Part shown: positions 1-6,298 of the stretch, in pieces | Layout: every line of letters starts with the position of its first letter | Numbering within the stretch: the stretch's first letter is position 1 | Source of the DNA: Bacteroidales bacterium UBA1256 | GTDB lineage: Bacteria; Bacteroidota; Bacteroidia; Bacteroidales; Paludibacteraceae | Direction: 5' to 3' | Assembly: GCA_002308195.1 (NCBI GenBank) | Contig: DBVU01000057.1 | Location: 1-11,074 of the forward strand | DNA: 11,074 bases | Notes under the pieces: generated by a model | Database searches by the model: none | Told to the model about the DNA's origin: nothing | What the model saw: only the letters and a program-made list of their open reading frames with translations | Translations under genes and position numbers: made by a program

Positions 1-282
1 CGTGAGTACAACGGACTCTATCCGAAACGTGAGCGCCACATCAATATCAACGACGCTTTGAACAATACGCTTAGCCGTACGTTCTCGACTTCTATGTCTA
101 CGTTCGTGGTATTGTTGGCTATCTTTATCTTCGGTGGCGAGACCATCCGTGGTTTCGTATTCGCACTCCTCATGGGTGTCATCGTTGGTACTTATTCGTC
201 TCTGTTCATCGCTTCGCCTATCGCTTACGATATTCAGCAAGCACAGGCTCGCCGCGCAGAGAAGAAAGCTGCTAAAAAATAA
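1..282 (+). CDS. secDF: SecDF protein translocase, C-terminal end of the SecF half (5'-partial)
   Basis: The reading frame is open from the first base of the window, so the gene begins upstream; the TTG at 58 is internal. The visible 93 residues hold the NxTLSRTxxTS segment typical of the SecF half near its last membrane segments, followed by two hydrophobic stretches (about residues 38-52 and 55-75) and a short basic, alanine-rich cytoplasmic tail ending in KKAAKK. SecDF is an inner-membrane RND-family protein that uses the proton gradient to pull Sec substrates to the periplasmic side; in Bacteroidota SecD and SecF are usually fused, which is why I call secDF rather than secF, though only the SecF end is seen here. 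It stops 21 bases before clpP, on the same strand, so co-transcription is possible. Family assignment is firm; the fusion is inferred. Confidence 0.88.
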   Translation, partial: REYNGLYPKRERHININDALNNTLSRTFSTSMSTFVVLLAIFIFGGETIRGFVFALLMGVIVGTYSSLFIASPIAYDIQQAQARRAEKKAAKK

Positions 283-303
283 TATCCATTCAACATTGCT
301 ACA

Positions 304-987
304 ATGAAGAATGATTTCTTGAAATTTGCTTCTGCCCAAGGCCTTAACTCCATGCACGTGGAGAAGGTCTTGGCGCAGAGCGCAGATACTATTCAGGCTT
401 CGGCAGGTTATATCTCGCCTACTATCCTCGAAGAGCGCCAACTCAATGTGACGCAAATGGATGTGTTCAGTCGCTTGATGATGGACCGTGTTATTTTCCT
501 CGGCACCGAGGTGAATGACTATACGGCCAATGTCATCCAGGCTCAACTGCTCTATCTCGATTCGGTGGATAGCGAGCGTGATATTCATCTCTACCTTAAC
601 ACGCCCGGCGGCTCTGTTTATGCAGGCCTTGGTATCTACGATACCATGCAGTTCGTGCGTGCCAAGGTAGCCACTATCTGCACGGGCCTCGCTGCTTCTA
701 TGGGCGCTGTGTTGCTTGTGGCAGGCGAGAAGGGAATGCGTGCTGCGCTTCCTCATAGCCGTGTCATGATTCATCAGCCTCTTGGTGGTGTCCAGGGCCA
801 GGCTAGCGATATTGAGATCACCGCGAAGGAGATCCTCAAAATCAAAGACGAACTCTACACCATTATCTCCGATCATTCGGGCAAGGCCATTGACCAGATT
901 CGTCAAGATGCAGATCGTGACCACTGGATGACTGCCCAGGAAGCACTGGCTTACGGTATTATCGACAAGGTATATACCAAGAAGTAG
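304..987 (+). CDS. clpP: ATP-dependent Clp protease proteolytic subunit ClpP
   Basis: Serine peptidase (family S14) that forms the double-heptamer proteolytic chamber used by ClpX. The protein has 227 residues. The catalytic triad is visible with the same spacing as in E. coli ClpP: Ser132 in AASMG, His157 in MIHQP and Asp206 in ADRDHW (25 and 74 residues after the serine order is respected). The NTPGGSVYAGLGIYDTM segment (about 99-115) forms part of the substrate-binding and oxyanion region. The roughly 37 residues before the conserved ClpP core are longer than the E. coli propeptide, as is common in Bacteroidota, and may be processed. No Shine-Dalgarno sequence precedes the ATG, normal for this phylum. 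clpX follows after 19 bases, so the two form the standard clpPX unit. Confidence 0.98.
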   Translation: MKNDFLKFASAQGLNSMHVEKVLAQSADTIQASAGYISPTILEERQLNVTQMDVFSRLMMDRVIFLGTEVNDYTANVIQAQLLYLDSVDSERDIHLYLNTPGGSVYAGLGIYDTMQFVRAKVATICTGLAASMGAVLLVAGEKGMRAALPHSRVMIHQPLGGVQGQASDIEITAKEILKIKDELYTIISDHSGKAIDQIRQDADRDHWMTAQEALAYGIIDKVYTKK

Positions 988-1006
988 TTTTTAGTTGTAT
1001 TCAGTA

Positions 1007-2233
1007 ATGGCTAAAAAGAAACACGAAGTTTGTAGTTTTTGTGGGCGCGAGATGCCTAATATGTTCAGCGGGTTGAATGGCTCGCTGATTTGCTCCGAGT
1101 GTATCGAGGCGGGACATACGCTTTTGCTGACGATGCCAAAACCTTCGTCCGACCAGGGCGATGGCTTGAGCATGGCTACGCTCCCTGCGCCGCAGGATAT
1201 CAAGGCGTTCCTCGACCAGTATGTGATTGGTCAGGACGAGGCCAAACGATTCCTTGCGGTGGCTGTGTATAATCACTACAAACGCGTGTTGCAAGAGAAG
1301 GATGATGATGGTATCGAGATTGAGAAAAGCAATATCTTGCTCGTCGGTTCTACCGGTACTGGCAAAACGCTCCTCGCTCGTACTATCGCCAAACTTCTCA
1401 AGGTACCTTTCGCTATTGTCGATGCCACGGCTCTGACCCAGGCGGGTTATGTGGGAGAAGATGTCGAGTCCTTGCTCGTTCGTCTCTTGCAGGATGCTGA
1501 TTATGATCTTCAGAAGGCGCAGAAAGGTATCGTCTTTATCGATGAGATAGACAAAATCGCTCGTAAGAGCGAGAATCCAAGCATCACACGCGATGTGAGC
1601 GGAGAAGGCGTTCAGCAGGGCTTGCTCAAATTGCTCGAAGGATCTATCGTCAATGTGCCGCCACAAGGCGGACGCAAGCACCCGGAGCAAGAGTTTATTC
1701 ACGTAGATACTAAGAATATTCTCTTCATCTGCGGTGGTGCTTTCGATGGCATCGAGCGCAAGATTGCGCAACGAATGAACACGCAAGTGGTAGGATTCGA
1801 CTCGCAACAGAAAGCCGCAAGTGTGGATAAGAATAATCTGCTGCAATATATTGCTCCGCAAGATCTCAAGGCCTTCGGCCTAATTCCCGAGATCATCGGC
1901 CGTTTGCCTATTCTCACCTATCTCCAACCGCTCAACAGAGAGGCGCTGCGTTCTATTCTGACCGAGCCAAAGAATGCGCTCACCAAACAGTATATCAAAC
2001 TTCTGAAAATGGATGGCGTACAATTGCGCTTTGAGGAAGAGATGCTCGATTATATTGTAGACAAAGCACTCGAGTACAAACTCGGCGCTCGTGGTTTGCG
2101 CGGATTGATGGAGGCCGTGATGATTGATATCATGTACGAGCGTCCGCGTGATGGAGAATATGTCGTCACCAAGGCTTATGCAGCCGAACGAATAGAGAAA
2201 AGCGATTTAGCGCGAATGCGCGAAGCACTATAA
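1007..2233 (+). CDS. clpX: ATP-dependent Clp protease ATP-binding subunit ClpX
   Basis: AAA+ unfoldase that recognises tagged substrates and threads them into ClpP. I choose the ATG at 1007 (408 residues, MAKKKHEVC...) over the in-frame TTG at 995, because family members start just before the zinc-binding domain. That domain has its four cysteines at C9, C12, C29 and C32. Further on are Walker A GSTGTGKT (114-121), pore loop GYVGED (147-152), Walker B IVFIDEID (175-182), the RKH pore motif (223-225), the arginine finger in EIIGRLP (R299) and sensor 2 GARGLR (360-365). The ClpP-docking loop reads VGF (262-264) where E. coli has IGF, a conservative change. Full length, no defects. It is 19 bases downstream of clpP and is followed at once by a strong terminator. 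Confidence 0.98.
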   Translation: MAKKKHEVCSFCGREMPNMFSGLNGSLICSECIEAGHTLLLTMPKPSSDQGDGLSMATLPAPQDIKAFLDQYVIGQDEAKRFLAVAVYNHYKRVLQEKDDDGIEIEKSNILLVGSTGTGKTLLARTIAKLLKVPFAIVDATALTQAGYVGEDVESLLVRLLQDADYDLQKAQKGIVFIDEIDKIARKSENPSITRDVSGEGVQQGLLKLLEGSIVNVPPQGGRKHPEQEFIHVDTKNILFICGGAFDGIERKIAQRMNTQVVGFDSQQKAASVDKNNLLQYIAPQDLKAFGLIPEIIGRLPILTYLQPLNREALRSILTEPKNALTKQYIKLLKMDGVQLRFEEEMLDYIVDKALEYKLGARGLRGLMEAVMIDIMYERPRDGEYVVTKAYAAERIEKSDLARMREAL

Positions 2234-2234
2234 A

Positions 2235-2267
2235 AAACGCCTCCTTTTTCCAGGGGGCGTTTCTTTT
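2235..2267. terminator. Bidirectional intrinsic terminator between convergent genes
   Basis: A 10-bp stem is formed by AAACGCCTCC (2235-2244) and GGGGGCGTTT (2253-2262), with one G-T pair and an 8-base loop. It is followed on the plus strand by TCTTTTAT-type sequence and on the minus strand by a run of six T. It lies 1 base after the clpX stop and 1 base beyond the end of the convergent minus-strand repeat gene, so it can end both transcripts. Confidence 0.85.
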
Positions 2268-2268
2268 A

Positions 2269-2703
2269 TCACAGTATCAATACCAAAATTGGTATCGGAA
2301 TAAATGTATCGAACGTATACAGAACAGTTCCGTACGTATTAGGTCCCTGATAAACATGCCCGTTAGTGATGGTGTACATCTTTGTTCCGTAGGTATTAGC
2401 TCCTTGGTAGATGTGCAATCCATCCCACGTATAAATCTTTTGCCCATACGTATTTGGTCCCTGATAAACATGCTCTCCATCCCAGGTGAGCAGTTTGGTT
2501 CCGTAGGTATTTGCGCCCTGATAGACATGTTTTCCGTCCCAGGTGTAAAGTTTCGTGCCGTAAGTGTTACCGCCTTGGTACAGATGTTCTCCGTCCCAAG
2601 TGTAGAGTTTGGTACCATAGGTGTTCGGACCTTGGTAGAAGTGTTGTGCTGACATAGTAATACAAGAGAATATTAGACAAAGAAGTAAGCCGATTTTTCT
2701 CAT
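2269..2703 (-). CDS. Secreted protein made of six 19-residue YQG-NTYG repeats, function unknown
   Basis: The protein has 144 residues. Residues 1-20 are a signal peptide (basic start, hydrophobic core, SAQ end) without a lipobox cysteine, so it is probably released to the periplasm. Residues 21-134 are six back-to-back copies of a 19-residue unit with consensus HxYQGxNTYGTKLYTWDGE; only the last two copies deviate at their ends. The final 10 residues (IPIPILVLIL) are entirely hydrophobic. The Y-x-G ... G ... DG-x-x-Y-x-G rhythm recalls MORN repeats but each unit is about four residues shorter than a MORN unit, so I describe it as MORN-like without assigning it to that family. Each unit probably forms a beta hairpin. 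It lies 13 bases after the DUF4270-like gene and is the last gene of that minus-strand unit. No known function recognised. Confidence 0.82.
   Translation of the reverse strand: MRKIGLLLCLIFSCITMSAQHFYQGPNTYGTKLYTWDGEHLYQGGNTYGTKLYTWDGKHVYQGANTYGTKLLTWDGEHVYQGPNTYGQKIYTWDGLHIYQGANTYGTKMYTITNGHVYQGPNTYGTVLYTFDTFIPIPILVLIL
2302..2643 (-). repeat. Six in-frame 57-bp tandem repeats within the secreted repeat protein
   Basis: Six consecutive 57-base units encode the 19-residue repeats. Unit 1 (from 2643) and unit 2 share 16 of 19 amino acids, yet eight of the matching codons differ only at the third base (for example CAC/CAT, GGT/GGC, TAT/TAC, CTC/CTT). The protein repeat is therefore conserved while the DNA has diverged, which argues against a recent expansion. 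Confidence 0.9.
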
Positions 2704-2716
2704 AATAGATTATAGG

Positions 2717-4132
2717 TTAGAATCCGCTATATACCAATTCCAGTTTCATGCCATTTTGGGCAGAACGTATCTTGGTAGCGGACATGGTTTGCTGTTGTTT
2801 TACGGCCGAAATAACCGTTTGTGACGAAGATGTACTGGTCGAAACAACCACAGGCATCAACATCATCGAAAGGGTGCTATCTACGGTCTCTTTACGCAAT
2901 TGTTGCGTGAGCAAAGTCGATAGGTCGAACGAGTAGTAATAAGTGGTATTTCCTATCGAATCTACTCCTTGTGTTAGGGATCCGAGTAGTGCGCATGTGT
3001 CCGATGGCAACTCTTTGTCGGCAAAGAATCGATCAATGCTCTGCTCACGAATCAGCAGCATGTATGCTGCAGGTTGCAACCAGTCGTTACGTTGTTTCTC
3101 TGCCTCTGTCCCGGAGAACACATTTTGCACCTCCACTTTCAGTTGTGCCAGATTCACATAAGGCCGCTTGTAGTATGTCGAGTCGTCTTGAGAGTGCTTC
3201 ATGTGGTTGTAGATGGTATCGGCCATCTGTTGCATCGGCAGTCTCAACCGAGTGTAAATACCGGCAGGCGATACAATGTAATTGTACTCGCTCGAATCAT
3301 TCTTCAGCGAATCTATCCACTCGGCTTTGTCGCGATAAAGCAGATGGTTGATAGTCCTTACTTCCGAGTTTGCGTAGAAGGCCTTCATGTCGTTGACTGT
3401 CGTGTCGCGGCCGGCTTTGTTGTACGTGAAGTGGTAGAACACGCCTAGCGCCACATCCGACACATTCAGCATAGTCGACGAACCGAACGAGGTCTCAATC
3501 AGCAGACCGTTGAATTGTTGGTTGAATGACTCTTGCGACTCAAAACTGCGAATGGCGCTGAAGGTATTCAGAAAATCGTCGTTGAGACGCATACGCAACA
3601 TCGGCACATACACATTGTTGCTATTGGCTATCGAGTCCAGTTTTTCGGCTGCAACCACTATTCTGTGGTTCACCAGGATGGCTTTCTCTCTCGAGCAGAA
3701 ATCGCTGATATTCAGGTCGGTAGGATAGGTGCGAGAATAAGCGAACGTCCCTCTGTCCATCAGGTATGCATTTACTGCCAAAGGCGAATAACCATCGCCC
3801 ACCCAACTCGAATAGTACATAAACAGGCAGATGGAATCTATCGTCGCTCCATCGGGGTAAGAATAACCTTCCGGACAAGCCAGTTGCGTCAGAATCGAAC
3901 CTCTCACGAGTCCGTAATCGGTCTCAATCTCGCCCAGCAGAAACGAATCGGCTTGCGAGATAATGGCCTTGCAACTGTCTATCTCCGAACGCAGAGCAAA
4001 CGTATCAGCTAGAACGATGATTTCGTCTTCATCGTCCAACACCGCTTGACCTGCCGTGCCCACATCATCTTTGCAGGCAGTCAATCCGATGCTCAGCAAA
4101 GCGAGTAACCATATGATTTTTCTCTGTTTGAT
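2717..4132 (-). CDS. DUF4270-like lipoprotein, large surface or periplasmic protein of unknown function
   Basis: The body matches my knowledge of the DUF4270 family of Bacteroidota lipoproteins: a DSFLLGEIETDYGLVRG stretch followed by an ATIDSICLFMYYSSWVGDG segment and many beta-rich segments. The signal peptide decides the start. The first canonical in-frame codon (TTG at 4099) leaves only MLSIGLTAC, too short to export. Reading back to the ATC at 4132 gives KQRKIIWLLALLSIGLTAC after the initiator, a proper lipoprotein signal with lipobox LTAC; an in-frame stop at 4162-4160 limits the search and no ATG, GTG or other TTG lies between. The ATG at 4112 is out of frame. I therefore give the ATC start (471 residues), 460 if TTG is used. 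After the cysteine comes KDD, resembling the K-(D/E)2 export signal for surface lipoproteins in Bacteroidota. It starts 4 bases after the upstream gene's stop. Function unknown. Confidence 0.85.
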   Translation of the reverse strand: MKQRKIIWLLALLSIGLTACKDDVGTAGQAVLDDEDEIIVLADTFALRSEIDSCKAIISQADSFLLGEIETDYGLVRGSILTQLACPEGYSYPDGATIDSICLFMYYSSWVGDGYSPLAVNAYLMDRGTFAYSRTYPTDLNISDFCSREKAILVNHRIVVAAEKLDSIANSNNVYVPMLRMRLNDDFLNTFSAIRSFESQESFNQQFNGLLIETSFGSSTMLNVSDVALGVFYHFTYNKAGRDTTVNDMKAFYANSEVRTINHLLYRDKAEWIDSLKNDSSEYNYIVSPAGIYTRLRLPMQQMADTIYNHMKHSQDDSTYYKRPYVNLAQLKVEVQNVFSGTEAEKQRNDWLQPAAYMLLIREQSIDRFFADKELPSDTCALLGSLTQGVDSIGNTTYYYSFDLSTLLTQQLRKETVDSTLSMMLMPVVVSTSTSSSQTVISAVKQQQTMSATKIRSAQNGMKLELVYSGF

Positions 4133-4136
4133 AGGT

Positions 4137-4988
4137 CTATTCTTCTTTTTCTTCTGGTTCTAACAGGCTGTTGTAGAAATCCCACTGACGTTTGCAGGCT
4201 TCTGTTATGTCTTCGGTCTCTGCGTACGGCAGAATCGGTTTTCCCTTAGTCTCTGCGTAGTTGACCAGTCGTTGGTTCACTTGCGGACGCGAGAATACGA
4301 TGGCATCTGAATAGTCGATGGCCAAGCGCATCAGTTCTTCGTATCCAACCGGGAAACCGGCTATCGAGCGAACGTCGCTGTTGGTGATTCCGTCTATGCG
4401 CAACTTGTCCGCAAAACGCGTGCCAAACGGAGTCTTGTATTCCATGTCGTCCAACGAAAGCACAATCTTCGATTGGTTGAAGAACGGCTCGTCGTTGTAG
4501 GCAGTCTTCAGGTAAAGTGGCAGCAGAGCGGTCATCCAACCGGAACACAATATGATATTTGGCGTCCAACGTTGTTTCTTTACGGCCTCTGCCACGCCGC
4601 GTGCGAAGAAAATAACTCGATCGTCATTGTCCGCATATTCTTTGCCTTGCTCGTCGGCCACACCTTTGCGGCGATGGAACAGGTCATCGTTGTCGATGAA
4701 GTAGATTTGGATGCGAGCTTGTTGTATCGAAGCTACTTTGATCAGTAGCGGATGGTCGGCATCCTGAATAATCAGGTTCATTCCCGACAGGCGAATCACT
4801 TCATGTAGTTGATTACGGCGCTCGTTGATCTCACCGAATTTAGGCATAAACGTACGAGTCTCATAACCGTGGCTCTGAAAGTATTCAGGCAACTTACGGT
4901 TAAGCATACGGATCGGCGTTTCTTCGGCCAAATAGGGGTACATCTCTTGCGAGATAAACAGGATTCGATTTGGCTCTTTCATAGGCAT
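4137..4988 (-). CDS. Single-domain glycogen/starch-synthase-like protein, probably not catalytic
   Basis: The protein has 283 residues from the ATG at 4988 (281 from the ATG at 4982; both fit). It resembles the N-terminal half of GT5 glycogen synthases: RILFISQEMYPYL at 8-20 corresponds to the start of GlgA, and residues 145-165 correspond to the GlgA helix containing HAHDWH. Key residues are absent: the K-x-G-G loop is replaced by AEETP (21-25), and HAHDWH is replaced by LCSGWM. The C-terminal GT-B domain, which binds the nucleotide sugar, is missing altogether (GlgA is about 480 residues). Short proteins of this kind are annotated as glycogen/starch synthase in Bacteroidota, but the sequence argues against glucosyl transfer. 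The protein is cytoplasmic and ends in an acidic tail. It is first in a unit with the DUF4270-like lipoprotein. The real role is unknown. Confidence 0.8.
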   Translation of the reverse strand: MPMKEPNRILFISQEMYPYLAEETPIRMLNRKLPEYFQSHGYETRTFMPKFGEINERRNQLHEVIRLSGMNLIIQDADHPLLIKVASIQQARIQIYFIDNDDLFHRRKGVADEQGKEYADNDDRVIFFARGVAEAVKKQRWTPNIILCSGWMTALLPLYLKTAYNDEPFFNQSKIVLSLDDMEYKTPFGTRFADKLRIDGITNSDVRSIAGFPVGYEELMRLAIDYSDAIVFSRPQVNQRLVNYAETKGKPILPYAETEDITEACKRQWDFYNSLLEPEEKEE

Positions 4989-5028
4989 TTATTTTAGGCG
5001 TAGCCGCAACACTACATTATTCGCAGTG

Positions 5029-5060
5029 CAAAATTACAACTTTTTTTTCAAATATGCAAA
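5029..5060 (-). promoter_or_regulatory. Bacteroidota-type promoter for the glycogen-synthase-like operon
   Basis: On the minus strand TTTG (5060-5057) is separated by 20 bases from TAATTTTG (5036-5029), matching the -33 TTTG / -7 TAnnTTTG pattern of the Bacteroidota primary sigma factor. Transcription would begin near 5022, giving a leader of about 35 bases before the ATG at 4988. Confidence 0.6.
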
Positions 5061-5148
5061 TATTTGAGAGTTTTTTTTTGAATTGCACTCCTTTTCACTT
5101 CTTTTGATCGAGACTATCACGAGACGATACCGTATCCTACCTATGCCT

Positions 5149-5169
5149 ATAATATACTTCGTATATTAT
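5149..5169. repeat. Perfect AT-rich inverted repeat, 9-bp arms with 3-base spacer
   Basis: ATAATATAC (5149-5157) and GTATATTAT (5161-5169) are exact reverse complements around TTC. It lies 45 bases upstream of the -33 box of the nucleotidase-lipoprotein-radical SAM operon, a plausible place for a regulator or recombinase-type protein to bind. A T-rich stretch follows at 5176-5189, so a weak terminator is the other reading. Chance is also possible in AT-rich DNA. Confidence 0.4.
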
Positions 5170-5213
5170 CGCGTGATTTTGATTTTTTTACTTCGAAAAA
5201 ACACGGACAATAG

Positions 5214-5245
5214 TTTGCGTATGTCAGAAATTTGTTGTACTTTTG
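5214..5245 (+). promoter_or_regulatory. Bacteroidota-type promoter for the nucleotidase-domain/lipoprotein/radical SAM operon
   Basis: TTTG (5214-5217) is followed after 20 bases by TACTTTTG (5238-5245), a match to -33 TTTG / -7 TAnnTTTG. Initiation would be near 5252, leaving a leader of only about 15 bases before the ATG at 5267. A perfect 17-base palindrome, CTTTTGCG-G-CGCAAAAG (5240-5256), overlaps the -7 box and start point; it may be an operator, though CGCAAA-like sequence after the -7 box is common in this phylum. Confidence 0.65.
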
Positions 5246-5266
5246 CGGCGCAAAAGTTTGGTGCAC

Positions 5267-5998
5267 ATGAAAAGAGTCGTTTTCTTCTTGTTGGTGTCGC
5301 TTGCTTTGATGGCTTGCCATCGCGCCGTACGCATAACGGGCGTAACGACCGAAGCGATTCCCGTAGATGCTTCTTGCGACCCTATCGCCGACAACGACTA
5401 TACCAACTATCTGCAGCCTACCAAACAGGCTTTGGCGCGCGAGATGGATGTGCAGATTGGCTTTGCGCCTGACATCCTCTGGGTGGCCAAACCCGAATGC
5501 CCGATGCTCAACTGGGCGAGCGATGCCTTGTGGGAAGCCGCCAAACGCGTTTGTCCCGAGCCTGTGGATATGGCGGTGGTCAATATCGGTGGCATGCGTT
5601 GCGACTGGTTGCCCGGACCTATCACGGTTGGCCATATCTACGAACTGATGCCCTTTGACAACCATTTGGTAGTGCTCACACTCTCCGGAGCGGATATTCT
5701 CGACCTCTGTACGGGATTTGCCGAGCGAGGTGGAGAAGGTGTCGCGGGACTGAGAATGACTGCCGTGGATGGACGATTGGCACAAGTTTTGATAGGAGAT
5801 AAAGTGATTGATGCCAAACGCAACTATCGCGTCGCTACGAGCGATTATTTGTCCGGAGGAGCCGACCAGATGGATGCGTTGACGCGTTATTCCAACTATT
5901 GGGATAGCGAATTGTTGATACGCGATGTCTATCTTGACATAGTCAAGGAACAGGATACGCTTCGCGCCAAGGTGGACGGAAGAATGAATTTATTGTAG
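5267..5998 (+). CDS. Lipoprotein consisting of a stand-alone 5'-nucleotidase C-terminal domain
   Basis: I start at the ATG at 5267 (243 residues), because the TTG at 5243 lies inside the promoter. Residues 1-17 are a lipoprotein signal peptide with lipobox LMAC (Cys17). The rest matches the C-terminal, substrate-binding domain of UshA-type 5'-nucleotidases: NIGGMR (106-111) near the nucleotide-binding arginine, ITVGHIYELMPFDN (119-132) with the aromatic base-stacking region, and SDYLSGGAD (192-200). The N-terminal metallophosphatase domain, which carries the two-metal catalytic centre, is absent. In other Bacteroidota the two halves may be encoded by neighbouring genes; here no metallophosphatase follows. 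Alone it could bind nucleotides or work with a partner encoded elsewhere. It is first in an operon with the small lipoprotein and radical SAM enzyme, 12 bases upstream of the former. Confidence 0.88.
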   Translation: MKRVVFFLLVSLALMACHRAVRITGVTTEAIPVDASCDPIADNDYTNYLQPTKQALAREMDVQIGFAPDILWVAKPECPMLNWASDALWEAAKRVCPEPVDMAVVNIGGMRCDWLPGPITVGHIYELMPFDNHLVVLTLSGADILDLCTGFAERGGEGVAGLRMTAVDGRLAQVLIGDKVIDAKRNYRVATSDYLSGGADQMDALTRYSNYWDSELLIRDVYLDIVKEQDTLRAKVDGRMNLL

Positions 5999-6010
5999 AT
6001 TTTTAGAGAT

Positions 6011-6298
6011 ATGAAAAAACTATTGGTAAAAATCAATGTATTGCTTGGCATAGCTAGCATGGCTCTGGCTGGTTGTCATAGCCAAAAGGCAGCTACAAAG
6101 ACTGAGACGGAAAGTGCAGATCAGCCTAAGCAAGAGGAAGTGGCTGAAGATCCTAAGGTAATCTGTATGTACGGCGTTCCCGCGTCGCTGCAGGTGGACT
6201 CAACGGCTACTCAGGCTCAGCAAGAGGAAGAAAAAGATCCTCCTGTTCGCCCGATGCTGAAATATGGTGTGCCTAACCCAAGACCAATGGTAAGATGA
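6011..6298 (+). CDS. Small lipoprotein with two YGVP motifs, probable substrate of the adjacent radical SAM enzyme
   Basis: The protein has 95 residues. The signal peptide MKKLLVKINVLLGIASMALAGC ends in lipobox LAGC with Cys22 as the lipidated residue. After that comes a low-complexity, Glu/Gln/Lys/Ala-rich spacer, then ICMYGVPASL (51-60, with Cys52), a second acidic spacer, and LKYGVPNPRPMVR at the very C terminus. The repeated YGVP motif stands out against the low-complexity background. From memory it matches the (C)MYGVP element of the Bacteroidota rSAM/lipoprotein system (substrate family TIGR04134, enzyme family TIGR04133), whose usual members are longer with a beta-sandwich domain following YGVP; that domain is missing here. 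The TGA overlaps the ATG of the radical SAM gene in an ATGA, implying translational coupling and balanced production. Substrate role is inferred. Confidence 0.85.
   Translation: MKKLLVKINVLLGIASMALAGCHSQKAATKTETESADQPKQEEVAEDPKVICMYGVPASLQVDSTATQAQQEEEKDPPVRPMLKYGVPNPRPMVR

Larger units (their letters stand above)
4989..5266. other. Divergent intergenic region, AT-rich
   Basis: This 278-base gap separates two divergent operons. It holds both promoters, runs of T at 5041-5048 and 5071-5079, and a perfect palindrome at 5149-5169. The roughly 130 bases between the two promoters contain no gene that I can support. Confidence 0.7.

Noticed and set aside
1001..1861. 286-codon open frame on the minus strand inside clpX
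   Set aside because: It lies wholly antisense to clpX, whose motifs are intact, and its predicted protein shows no recognisable domain. It is a shadow of clpX codon usage.
2302..2643. Possible CRISPR-like or non-coding tandem array
   Set aside because: The 57-base units are contiguous without spacers, stay in frame, and diverge mainly at third codon positions, so this is a protein repeat.
5083..5472. 129-codon plus-strand open frame across the divergent intergenic region
   Set aside because: It passes through the promoter and overlaps the nucleotidase-domain gene in another frame; no start context or recognisable protein supports it.
5147..5785. 212-codon minus-strand open frame over the nucleotidase-domain gene
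   Set aside because: It is antisense to a gene with clear family motifs and runs through the promoter region without a signal or domain of its own.
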